The notes under the pieces: model-generated
The model's database searches: none
Seen by the model: the letters and a program-made list of their open reading frames with translations, nothing else
Told to the model about the DNA's origin: nothing
Shown here: positions 1 through 6,434 of the stretch, one piece after another
Position numbering within the stretch: position 1 is the stretch's first letter
Layout of the letters: each line of letters begins with the position of its first letter
Origin: Hyphomicrobiales bacterium
Lineage (GTDB): Bacteria > Pseudomonadota > Alphaproteobacteria > Rhizobiales > UBA4765
Length of the DNA stretch: 9,788 nucleotides
Assembly (NCBI GenBank): GCA_027487195.1
Contig: JAIYEB010000006.1
Span: 1 to 9,788 of the forward strand
Direction: 5' to 3'
Made by a program: the position numbers and the translations under genes

Positions 1-609
1 AAACATCGGCGGTGGCCGGGTTGTATGGACTGACATCACATCAAATGGCGCGCGCCCTGGTGGTGCAATCCGAACGATTGGAAAATACCAGCGCCGGTCG
101 CCGGTCGGCAGATCGTCCCGCTGGCGCTCGACCATTGGAAAGCGCGACATCACAATGTTGGATTGCCACCTCCGGGCAACATAATGCGGAAACACAGCTG
201 ACAGCGTCTCGACCATGTCATGCGCCTCGCGTCCAACTTCCTGCAGCACGAGAACATCAACGCGTTCACGCTGGACCCAGGCGCTGAGCGCTTCAACGTC
301 GGCTTGAATCCCGTGCGTGTTGAACGTGGCAAGTGTCAGGGCGGGGCCGTTGCCAGACCCGCGGGATGCCGGTTGGAGATACTCGGGCAAGACCCAGCTG
401 ATCTGCCAGACCATGGCAGCAGCCAGAACCAGCACCGGCCAAGTCCCTGCCCTGGCAAGAAGCGCAATCGCCAGCGCGCACAAACCTACGAGCAACGTCA
501 CAAGCCTGAGATGATTGACAATGTCGGCCACGATGACGAAGCGGCCGATCTCGCCGATCACGGTCACCGCGATGAGCGCACCAATCATGACAAGCGCAAA
601 AGGCTTCAT
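1..609 (-). CDS. Membrane-anchored endonuclease/exonuclease/phosphatase (EEP) family protein, partial
   Basis: The gene starts at the ATG at 609 and stays open for 203 codons to the left edge, so its C-terminal part is outside the window. The N-terminal third is hydrophobic, with likely membrane segments near residues 4-18, 36-51 and 56-74. The EEP fold then begins: LATFNTHG (residues 93-100, with the metal-site Asn97), VDVLVLQEV (117-125, with metal-binding Glu124), WQSNIVMSRFP (148-158) and VMSVHTTRP (191-199). This order is seen in EEP hydrolases carrying N-terminal transmembrane helices. The family cleaves phosphodiesters or phosphomonoesters in nucleic acids, lipids or sugars, and the substrate cannot be told here. 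An in-frame stop lies 15 nt upstream of the ATG, so the start is this ATG or the GTG just before it. It follows guaB by 43 nt in the same direction and may be co-transcribed, but no shared function is evident. Confidence 0.85.
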   Translation of the reverse strand, partial: MKPFALVMIGALIAVTVIGEIGRFVIVADIVNHLRLVTLLVGLCALAIALLARAGTWPVLVLAAAMVWQISWVLPEYLQPASRGSGNGPALTLATFNTHGIQADVEALSAWVQRERVDVLVLQEVGREAHDMVETLSAVFPHYVARRWQSNIVMSRFPMVERQRDDLPTGDRRWYFPIVRIAPPGRAPFDVMSVHTTRPPPMF

Positions 610-652
610 CACCCTGCCGTTTCAGCCCGTTGTTGCCAGCGCCAAGGCATAG

Positions 653-2152
653 CTAGACACGGCCGGGATAATTCGGGCTTTCGCGCGTAATCGTCACGTC
701 GTGGACGTGGCTTTCCTTGAGGCCAGCGCCAGAGATCCGCATGAAACGCGCGTCGCGTCGAAAGTCCGGAAGCGTACGGGCGCCTGTGTAGCCCATGGCC
801 GCGCGCAATCCCCCGATGAGCTGGTGCAACACATTGCCGGCGGGTCCCTTGTAGGGAACCTGCCCCTCAATGCCCTCAGGTACCAGCTTCATCTGGTCGC
901 GGACCTCGGCCTGGAAATAGCGATCAGCGCTCCCGCGCGCCATGGCGCCGATCGAGCCCATGCCGCGATAGGATTTGTAGGAGCGGCCCTGATGCAGATA
1001 GACATCGCCGGGGCTTTCATCTGTGCCGGCCAGAAGCGATCCGATCATGGCGCAATCCGCGCCCGCAGCGAGCGCCTTTGCCAGATCGCCCGAATACTTG
1101 ATGCCGCCGTCCGCAATCACAGGCACGCCCTGGCGGGACGCCTCATCAGCAGCTTCCATGATCGCGGTCAGTTGCGGCACGCCAACGCCTGCGACAATGC
1201 GCGTGGTGCAGATCGATCCGGGACCGATCCCGACCTTGACCGCATCTGCCCCCGCATCAATCAGCGCCTTTGTGCCTTCGCGGGTGGCAACATTGCCGGC
1301 CAGAACCTGAACCTTGTTTGACAGGCGCTTGACCGCAGCCACCGACGCCAGAACGCCTGCGGAATGCCCATGCGCCGTATCGATGACAACGAGATCGACG
1401 CCCGCAGCAATCAGCAGTTCCGAGCGCTTCAACCCTGCCGGCCCGACCGTCGAGGCCGCCGCCACGCGCAAACGGCCCTGGTCGTCTTTTGCAGCGTTTG
1501 GGTTGAGCTGCGCCTTCTCGATATCCTTGACCGTGATCAGGCCAACGCAATTGCCATCCGCATCAATCACAAGCAGCTTTTCAATGCGGTAGCGATGCAG
1601 GAGCTTCTTGGCCTCATCCTGTGTCACGCCATCGCTGACCGTCACCAGCCGCTCATGGGTCATGAGCTCGCGCACGGGCTGATCGGGATTGGTGGCAAAG
1701 CGCACATCGCGGTTTGTCAAAATGCCCACAAGCTTTGATGGTTTTCCGCTCGCTGTGCTGTCGAGCGTTACCGGCAAGCCGGAGATATTGTGCCGCTTCA
1801 TTACACCCAGCGCTTCGGCAAGCGTTGCATCGGCATGAATCGTGACCGGGTTCATGACGACGCCGGACTCAAAGCGCTTGACCCTTGCCACCTCGCCGGC
1901 CTGCTGCTCGGGTTCGAGGTTGCGGTGGATCACGCCCATGCCGCCGGCCTGCGCCATGGCAATCGCGAGCCGTCCTTCTGTCACCGTGTCCATGGCGGAC
2001 GACAGGATCGGAATGTTCAGTTCGATTGAGCGTGTGACGCGCGTGCGCACATCCGCTTCACCTGGCAGAACCTCGGAATATCCAGGGCGCAGCAGCACAT
2101 CATCAAATGTCAGTGCTTCATTGCCATGTGGGGTATCGACGAATGTCGCCAT
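653..2152 (-). CDS. guaB: IMP dehydrogenase
   Basis: Inosine-5'-monophosphate dehydrogenase oxidises IMP to XMP with NAD+, the committed step of guanine nucleotide synthesis in the cytosol. The 499-residue product has the full family layout. The first part of the barrel contains FDDVLLRPGYSEVLPG and PILSSAMDTVTE. Two CBS domains follow at about residues 95-215 (HNISGLPV, GILTNRDVRF, GLITVKDIEKA). The barrel then resumes with VDLVVIDTAHGHS, the catalytic loop GIGPGSICTTR (nucleophile Cys315), the IMP-phosphate loop around PVIADGGIKYSGD, and the SYKSYRGMGSIGAM and EGIEGQVPYKG flap regions. The ATG at 2152 is preferred because an AAGG lies 8 nt upstream. A TTG six codons earlier has no ribosome binding site. 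Length is normal for the family. It diverges from the acpXL operon and is followed by the EEP gene. No catalytic residue appears to be missing. Confidence 0.98.
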   Translation of the reverse strand: MATFVDTPHGNEALTFDDVLLRPGYSEVLPGEADVRTRVTRSIELNIPILSSAMDTVTEGRLAIAMAQAGGMGVIHRNLEPEQQAGEVARVKRFESGVVMNPVTIHADATLAEALGVMKRHNISGLPVTLDSTASGKPSKLVGILTNRDVRFATNPDQPVRELMTHERLVTVSDGVTQDEAKKLLHRYRIEKLLVIDADGNCVGLITVKDIEKAQLNPNAAKDDQGRLRVAAASTVGPAGLKRSELLIAAGVDLVVIDTAHGHSAGVLASVAAVKRLSNKVQVLAGNVATREGTKALIDAGADAVKVGIGPGSICTTRIVAGVGVPQLTAIMEAADEASRQGVPVIADGGIKYSGDLAKALAAGADCAMIGSLLAGTDESPGDVYLHQGRSYKSYRGMGSIGAMARGSADRYFQAEVRDQMKLVPEGIEGQVPYKGPAGNVLHQLIGGLRAAMGYTGARTLPDFRRDARFMRISGAGLKESHVHDVTITRESPNYPGRV

Positions 2153-2160
2153 GATGCCGA

Positions 2161-2167
2161 CCTTTTT
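2161..2167 (-). promoter_or_regulatory. guaB ribosome binding site
   Basis: Read on the minus strand this is AAAAAGG, with 8 nt between it and the ATG at 2152. It decides for that ATG over the upstream in-frame TTG at 2170, which lies within a few bases of this site and has no purine-rich tract of its own. Confidence 0.6.
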
Positions 2168-2280
2168 CAAACGGGCAGAAAACGCGGCGCGGGAGACTCA
2201 TCTCAAGGGATTCGCATGCGCAGCGGGGGTTGGCGAAGGTCCGTAACATGCTTGAACCCACGGGCCTATGCGCCAGATGA

Positions 2281-2310
2281 CTATTCCTGAGGACGAACTG
2301 TCATTTTCAA
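2281..2310 (-). promoter_or_regulatory. Candidate guaB promoter
   Basis: On the minus strand TTGAAA (2310-2305) is followed after 18 nt by GAATAG (2286-2281). This is a passable match to a housekeeping -35/-10 pair and would give a leader of roughly 120 nt before the guaB ATG. It rests only on inspection, and alphaproteobacterial -10 boxes are weakly conserved. Confidence 0.25.
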
Positions 2311-2344
2311 GTATGTCGCGCACAGCTGATGCGCCTTGGAATGG

Positions 2345-2373
2345 TTGCGGAAGGGGGAACGCTCGGCTAAGGG
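2345..2373 (+). promoter_or_regulatory. Candidate acpXL operon promoter
   Basis: TTGCGG (2345-2350) is followed after 17 nt by TAAGGG (2368-2373), about 60 nt upstream of the acpXL start. Spacing is ideal but the -10 match is poor, so this is tentative. Confidence 0.2.
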
Positions 2374-2420
2374 ACCTGACCGTTTACCTGATTGATCGGG
2401 GCCGGTGACGTACTTGCGCC

Positions 2421-2426
2421 AAGGAG
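2421..2426 (+). promoter_or_regulatory. acpXL ribosome binding site fixing a GTG start
   Basis: AAGGAG sits 7 nt before the GTG at 2434. This strong site, together with the known N-terminus of AcpXL proteins, sets the start at the GTG and not at the TTG 42 nt upstream in the same frame. Confidence 0.75.
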
Positions 2427-2433
2427 CCTGCCA

Positions 2434-2712
2434 GTGTCCGCGACCTTCAACACCATTGCCGACATCATTGCCGACACCTGCTCCATTGAGCGCGAGAAGA
2501 TCACGCCTGAGAGCCATGCCATTGACGATCTCGGCATCGACAGCCTCGACTTCCTCGATGTGACCTACGCCATCGACAAGAAGTTTGGCATCAAGCTGCC
2601 GGTCGAGCAATGGACCCAGGCTGTCAACGAAGGCACTGCCAAGACCGAGCAATATTTCGTTCTGCAAAACCTCGCCAACGAAATCGACAAGCTCGTGACG
2701 GCCAAGGGTTGA
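2434..2712 (+). CDS. acpXL: Acyl carrier protein AcpXL (very-long-chain fatty acid type)
   Basis: A 92-residue acyl carrier protein. The phosphopantetheine attachment site is Ser37 in DDLGIDSLDFLDV (residues 31-43). It is longer than the roughly 78-residue housekeeping AcpP, and its sequence matches rhizobial and Brucella AcpXL as I recall them: TFxxxADIIA near the start, ITPESHxIDDLGIDSLDFLD, then FGIKLPxEQWTQxVNEG and TEQYFVL. In those bacteria AcpXL carries the growing 27-hydroxyoctacosanoyl chain destined for lipid A, probably on the inner face of the cytoplasmic membrane. The start is GTG behind a strong ribosome binding site. It heads a five-gene operon, and the fabZ-like gene follows after 12 nt. 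The residues around the Ser and the longer C-terminus argue against AcpP or a polyketide-specific carrier. The product of this particular operon remains inferred. Confidence 0.92.
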   Translation: MSATFNTIADIIADTCSIEREKITPESHAIDDLGIDSLDFLDVTYAIDKKFGIKLPVEQWTQAVNEGTAKTEQYFVLQNLANEIDKLVTAKG

Positions 2713-2724
2713 GGCAGAGGCCTC

Positions 2725-3183
2725 ATGCGCCTTGAATATTTTCAGATGATCGACCGCGTGGTCGCACTTGATGCGAGCGCGAAAACGATCAACTGCGTGT
2801 CCAGGGTGCCGGATGAAAGTCCGGTGTTTGAAGGGCATTTTCCCGGCCATCCCCTGGTGCCGGGCGTTTTGCTGCTTGAAACCATGGCGCAAGCTTCAGG
2901 ATATCTGATCCTATCTCTCATGGGCTTCACGCGCATGCCGTTCCTGATTGGCGCAGACAAGCTGAAGTTGCGTAGTTTCGTACCCCCGGGAAAGCCGCTC
3001 GACGTCTCGGCACGTCTGGAGCATGAGGGCTCTGGCTTTGCGATTACAAAAGGCGCAATCAAGGGCGAGGATGGTCGGATCTGCGAGGCAGAGATCAAGT
3101 TTGCCCTGCAGCCGTTTCCAGATGACAGTTTTGGCGAGATGATGCGCAATCAGGCCCGTGGCCTGGGAGTTCCGGGACTGTGA
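2725..3183 (+). CDS. fabZ: 3-hydroxyacyl-ACP dehydratase, FabZ family (FabZXL-like)
   Basis: A 152-residue single hot-dog protein. The motif FEGHFPGHPLVPGVLLLETMAQASGYL (residues 35-61) carries the FabZ catalytic pair, His38 and Glu52, which remove water from 3-hydroxyacyl-ACP to give the trans-2-enoyl-ACP. GADKLKLRSFVPPG (77-89) matches the second conserved block. Length is normal. The ATG at 2725 lies just after the purine-rich GAGGCAGAGG, and its stop codon overlaps the next start (TGATG at 3181-3185), which suggests translational coupling. The housekeeping fabZ normally sits among lpxD and lpxA, so placement directly after acpXL indicates a dedicated copy like FabZXL of rhizobia. It should act on intermediates bound to the AcpXL encoded upstream. 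Confidence 0.92.
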   Translation: MRLEYFQMIDRVVALDASAKTINCVSRVPDESPVFEGHFPGHPLVPGVLLLETMAQASGYLILSLMGFTRMPFLIGADKLKLRSFVPPGKPLDVSARLEHEGSGFAITKGAIKGEDGRICEAEIKFALQPFPDDSFGEMMRNQARGLGVPGL

Positions 3184-4373
3184 TGACCGCGAAGCGCGAT
3201 GTGTTGATCACCGGTATTGGCCTGGTTACCTCGCTTGGCGAGGGCGTTGCGGCCAATCTCGAGGCGTTGAATGCAAGCGCGCCTGCCATTGTCGACGACG
3301 CATCATTTGCGCCCTACCCGATCCATCCCACACCCGTCCTCGATCTCGACAAGCAGATCCCGAAGAAGGGTGATCAGCGGCAAATGGAGCCCTGGCAGCG
3401 CCTTGGCACCTACTCTGCGGGTCTTGCCCTCAGCGACGCCGGTCTTGCAGGTCAGCCCGATCTTCTGTCGCGCACCCACATGGTGGTCGCGGCTGGCGGA
3501 GGCGAGCGCGACATTGCTGTCGACGAGGCCATCATGCGCGATGGCAAGGCCAACCCCGAGCGCGAGCGCATCCTGAACGAGCGTTTGTCAAACGACATTC
3601 GCCCGACATTGTTTCTGGCCCAGCTGTCCAACCTTCTGGCTGGCAACATTTCGCTGGTTCATGGCGTTACGGGCTCATCGCGCACATTCATGGGCGAAGA
3701 GGCTGCAGGTGTTGACGCGATGCGCACGTTGAGTGCCCGCATCGCCGCAGGCCAGGCGGACATTGGCCTTGTCGGTGGCGCATACTCGGCAGCGCGTGCC
3801 GACATGCTGCTGCTGTTTCGCTTTGGCTCGCTCCTGCAAAGCGGCCCACACATGCCGGTCTGGGCGCGGGGCGCTGACGGCGGCATGATCACCGGATCGG
3901 TTGGCGCCTTCCTCGTTCTGGAAGCGCGGGAACATGCAGAGGCGCGCGGCGCACGGGCCTATGCCCGCCTTGGTCAGGTTGTGTCAGATCGTTCCAACCG
4001 CGCACCTGGCGCTGTGAAGCAGCGGCTTGGTGAACTCCTCCAGACAATTGCGCCTGCCCTCCCGAAGGGACCGCTGGCCGTCATGTCTGGCGCAACCGGC
4101 ATTGGCGGCCCCACCGCTGAAGAGCGCGCGGCGCTCGAGGCCTTTGCAGATGAAGGACTTTCAGTGCGTGCCACCGGCTCCAGGATTGGACACGCGATTG
4201 AGCCAACGGCCATTGCCAATGTGGCCCTTTCGGCTGCAGCCCTGCATCACGGCACGTTCTTCCCGCCCTTCGATCCTTCTGAGGCCCCAGTGAAGGCCGC
4301 GCCCGAGGCCATCCTTGTGACCAGTGTCGGCCATTGGCGTGGCGAAGGCCTCGCCGTTGTGGCCAGGGCCTGA
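3183..4373 (+). CDS. Ketosynthase-like protein lacking catalytic residues (FabF2XL position; chain-length-factor-like)
   Basis: A 396-residue protein with the beta-ketoacyl-ACP synthase (thiolase) fold. It begins DVLITGIGLVTSLG, as ketosynthases do, and keeps GADGGMITGSVGAFLVLE and a late GH (Gly336-His337). Active-site motifs are lost. Where the neighbour has STACASG this protein reads MGEEAAG (about 170-176), with Glu where the nucleophilic Cys should be. The NAHGTGTP block is SGATGIGGP, so the first catalytic His is gone. The NKSMIGH Lys is also replaced (TGSRIGH). By gene order it matches fabF2XL of rhizobial acpXL clusters. I infer a non-condensing partner of the next gene's product, like the chain length factor of type II polyketide synthases. 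The start could be this ATG, which overlaps the fabZ stop, or the GTG one codon before. The next gene follows after 11 nt. Confidence 0.88.
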   Translation: MTAKRDVLITGIGLVTSLGEGVAANLEALNASAPAIVDDASFAPYPIHPTPVLDLDKQIPKKGDQRQMEPWQRLGTYSAGLALSDAGLAGQPDLLSRTHMVVAAGGGERDIAVDEAIMRDGKANPERERILNERLSNDIRPTLFLAQLSNLLAGNISLVHGVTGSSRTFMGEEAAGVDAMRTLSARIAAGQADIGLVGGAYSAARADMLLLFRFGSLLQSGPHMPVWARGADGGMITGSVGAFLVLEAREHAEARGARAYARLGQVVSDRSNRAPGAVKQRLGELLQTIAPALPKGPLAVMSGATGIGGPTAEERAALEAFADEGLSVRATGSRIGHAIEPTAIANVALSAAALHHGTFFPPFDPSEAPVKAAPEAILVTSVGHWRGEGLAVVARA

Positions 4374-4379
4374 AGGAGG
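4373..4379 (+). promoter_or_regulatory. Ribosome binding site of the second ketosynthase gene
   Basis: A perfect AAGGAGG, 5 nt before the ATG at 4385, begins on the last base of the preceding gene's stop codon. It sets the start at 4385; a frame extending 17 codons further upstream has no such site. Confidence 0.75.
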
Positions 4380-4384
4380 CGGAA

Positions 4385-5656
4385 ATGGCTGTGACCGATC
4401 ACCAGAACCGACCAACCGTCGTCATCACCGGCGCGGGCGTCGTCACGTCGCTTGGCCAGGGCAAAGCCACGGTCTGGTCGTCGCTTGTTGCCGGCAAAAG
4501 CGGAATCCGTCGGATCTCGCGCTTTCCAATCGATGGCCTGAAGACAACCATTGCCGGCACCTGCGATTTTGCGCGCGCAAGCAATGATGCGGCTCCTGAC
4601 CTGTCGTTTCGACTGGCCGAGCTTGCGGTCGATGAGGCGGTCGTTGAATCTCGCGCAGGCCAACCCGGCAACTTTCCAGGGCCGCTTTTCATGGCGGTTC
4701 CACCGGTTGAACTCGAATGGGCAGGTCGCTTTACCCTTGCCGACGAGTTGTTGAATTCAGACCCGACCTATCCCGCAATCATGGCCGGACCCGCCGTGAT
4801 GCACCCGGAATGGCTGGCGCGGTTTGCCTTCGGCGGCGTTGCCGAACGCATTGCTGACCGTTTTGGTACCAAGGGGTCGCCAATCTCGCTGTCGACGGCT
4901 TGTGCCTCAGGCGCAACGGCCATCCAGCTCGCGGTAGAAGCGATCCGCCGCGGAGAATGCGAAGCCGCAATTGCCGCCGGCACAGACGGCTCGATCCACG
5001 CCGAGGCATTGATCCGCTTTTCGCTGCTCTCCGCTCTTTCGACGTCAAACGACGTCCCGGAAGCAGCCTCAAAGCCATTTTCGAAGAACCGTGATGGTTT
5101 CGTTATGGCCGAAGGGGCAGCGGCGCTCGTTCTTGAGAGCTACGCCCATGCCAAGGCGCGCGGGGCTACCATTCTTGGGGTGCTGGCCGGTTGCGGCGAG
5201 CGCGCTGACAGTTTTCACCGCACCCGCTCAAACCCCGATGGCAAGGCGATCATCAGCGCCATTGAAAATGCGCTTGGCGATGCTGGCGTCGCACCGTCCG
5301 CCATCGATTATGTCAATGCGCACGGCACGGGCACGCCTGAGAATGACAAGATGGAGCATCTCGCCTGCGCAGCCGTGTTTGGCGAGCGCATGAAGACACT
5401 GCCGATCTCGTCCAACAAATCGATGATCGGCCATACGCTGACCGCGGCCGGCGCGGTCGAGGCGGTTGTTTCGCTTCTGACCATTCGCAACGGCATGATG
5501 CCTCCAACCATCAATCACAACGTCCCCGACCCGTTGATCGAGCTTGATGTCATCCCCGGCGTCGCAAGAGCCGGCAAGATTTCGACAGTCATGTCGAACT
5601 CCTTTGGCTTTGGCGGGCAAAACGTTGTGCTCGTGGTGGCTGCGGAGCCGGCGTGA
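4385..5656 (+). CDS. Beta-ketoacyl-ACP synthase, KAS II type (FabF1XL-like)
   Basis: A 423-residue condensing enzyme with all the catalytic parts of the FabF family. The nucleophile is Cys173 in LSTACASGATAI. The first His is His313 in NAHGTGTPENDKMEH. Lys345 and His350 lie in SSNKSMIGHTLTAAGAVEA. The C-terminal SNSFGFGGQN gate loop is near residues 404-413. It should condense malonyl-ACP with an acyl chain, extending it by two carbons. It corresponds to fabF1XL in rhizobial acpXL clusters. It lies 11 nt after a sister gene that lacks these residues, so the two probably form an active/inactive heterodimer; this is inference from sequence and order. Its stop overlaps the next gene's start. A primary-metabolism FabF is less likely, because housekeeping fabF normally follows the housekeeping acpP. 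Confidence 0.93.
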   Translation: MAVTDHQNRPTVVITGAGVVTSLGQGKATVWSSLVAGKSGIRRISRFPIDGLKTTIAGTCDFARASNDAAPDLSFRLAELAVDEAVVESRAGQPGNFPGPLFMAVPPVELEWAGRFTLADELLNSDPTYPAIMAGPAVMHPEWLARFAFGGVAERIADRFGTKGSPISLSTACASGATAIQLAVEAIRRGECEAAIAAGTDGSIHAEALIRFSLLSALSTSNDVPEAASKPFSKNRDGFVMAEGAAALVLESYAHAKARGATILGVLAGCGERADSFHRTRSNPDGKAIISAIENALGDAGVAPSAIDYVNAHGTGTPENDKMEHLACAAVFGERMKTLPISSNKSMIGHTLTAAGAVEAVVSLLTIRNGMMPPTINHNVPDPLIELDVIPGVARAGKISTVMSNSFGFGGQNVVLVVAAEPA

Positions 5657-6405
5657 TGGGCAAGATCCTGGTCACAGGCGGCGCAAAGGGCATTGGCGCT
5701 GCGGTCGTCTCCTCGCTCGTGGCTGCTGGCCATGACGTTGTGTTCACCTACCGCTCGTCGCGGGAGGAGGCCGACAAGGTCATTGCCGGCGCGCTGGCGC
5801 TGCATCCCCAACGTTCTGTATCGGCCCGATCGCTTGATTTGTCCGATGCCGCTGCGGTCAACGCTTTTGCCGAAAGCCTTGAGGCTGAAGGCGGCTATCT
5901 CGGCTTTGTCCATGTCGCAGGCCAGACCTACGACACGCTTGCAGCCGTCATGGACGCGGAAAAGGCCCAGGCCGTCATGCAGGTCAACCTGTTTGCCGCG
6001 ACCCGTATTGTGAACGCGCTTGTTCGTGACATGAGCAGAGCCCGCAAAGGCCGCATCGTTTTCATGGGGTCTGTCACGGCGCTGCAGGCCAATGTCGGCA
6101 ACGCTGCCTACGCTGCCTCGAAAGGCGCACTTCTGGCCTACGCCCGCACGCTTGCGATTGAAAGCGCACGGCGCGGGGTTACCGTGAACTATGTCGCGCC
6201 GGGATTTGTGAAGACCGACATGATGGCTGGTTACGCCGCCTATCATGAGACCATGCAAAAGCAGATTCCTGCCGGGCGCTTTGCAACGCCTGAGGACGTT
6301 GCGGGCATGGTCACCTTCTTGATTTCCGATCAGGCGGCCTATGTGACCGGCGCGGTCCTTCCCGTTGATGGCGGGCTGACCGCGCAGATCGGTGTGCATC
6401 GCTAA
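5656..6405 (+). CDS. SDR-family 3-ketoacyl-ACP reductase (FabG-like)
   Basis: A 249-residue classical short-chain dehydrogenase/reductase. The nucleotide-binding motif TGGAKGIG is at residues 7-14. The catalytic set is complete: Asn111 (VNLFAAT), Ser139 (FMGSVTA), Tyr152 and Lys156 (YAASK). PGFVKTDM and the C-terminal VTGAVLPVDGG are typical of FabG-like enzymes. The usual NNAG motif reads HVAG (86-89), a departure from canonical FabG. TYRSS after the second strand suits NADPH. Expected role: reduction of 3-ketoacyl-ACP made by the adjacent ketosynthase. The ATG at 5656 overlaps the upstream stop (GTGATG), with CGGAG about 8 nt before it. It is the last gene of the operon. In the rhizobial clusters I know, this place holds an alcohol dehydrogenase-like gene and then lpxXL, so its presence is unusual. 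Another alcohol/ketone substrate cannot be excluded. Confidence 0.87.
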   Translation: MGKILVTGGAKGIGAAVVSSLVAAGHDVVFTYRSSREEADKVIAGALALHPQRSVSARSLDLSDAAAVNAFAESLEAEGGYLGFVHVAGQTYDTLAAVMDAEKAQAVMQVNLFAATRIVNALVRDMSRARKGRIVFMGSVTALQANVGNAAYAASKGALLAYARTLAIESARRGVTVNYVAPGFVKTDMMAGYAAYHETMQKQIPAGRFATPEDVAGMVTFLISDQAAYVTGAVLPVDGGLTAQIGVHR

Positions 6406-6407
6406 GG

Positions 6408-6422
6408 CCCTGTAGAACAGGG
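6408..6422. terminator. Candidate hairpin between convergent genes
   Basis: CCCTGT-AGA-ACAGGG forms a perfect 6-bp stem with a 3-nt loop in the 29-nt gap between the ketoreductase gene and the GST-like gene, which converge here. A hairpin at a convergent junction could stop transcription from both sides. No T-run follows it on either strand, so it is not a classical intrinsic terminator. Confidence 0.4.
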
Positions 6423-6434
6423 AGCCGGGCGCAC

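Larger units (their letters stand above)
2153..2433. other. Divergent intergenic region between guaB and the acpXL operon
   Basis: This 281-nt stretch is the longest gap between genes in the window. It must hold the guaB promoter (leftward) and the acpXL operon promoter (rightward). I see no convincing tRNA fold, known riboswitch core, repeat or small gene with a ribosome binding site. A 203-codon open frame crosses it on the minus strand, but that frame runs antisense through acpXL and is not credible. Two weak promoter candidates are listed separately. Confidence 0.6.

Noticed and set aside
701..1321. 206-codon plus-strand frame inside guaB
   Set aside because: It is antisense to the conserved IMP dehydrogenase barrel and has no family resemblance.
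2153..2170. Six-codon longer guaB beginning at a TTG
   Set aside because: No ribosome binding site precedes the TTG, whereas the ATG at 2152 has AAGG at good spacing.
2230..2275. GGGTTCAAG on the minus strand, resembling a tRNA T-loop
   Set aside because: Flanking bases do not pair into a T-arm, and no acceptor or anticodon stem could be found around it.
2434..2712. Housekeeping acyl carrier protein AcpP
   Set aside because: The product is longer than AcpP, its Ser context is GIDSLDFLDV and not the GADSLD(T/V)VEL of AcpP, and its neighbours are those of acpXL and not fabG/fabF of the primary fatty acid cluster.
2281..2892. 203-codon open frame on the minus strand across the intergenic region, acpXL and fabZ
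   Set aside because: It runs antisense to two clearly recognised genes, has no recognisable domain and no convincing ribosome binding site.
5515..6399. 294-codon open frame on the minus strand antisense to the ketosynthase end and ketoreductase
   Set aside because: Composition is that of a shadow frame in high-G+C DNA. The plus-strand proteins have complete catalytic motifs across the same bases.
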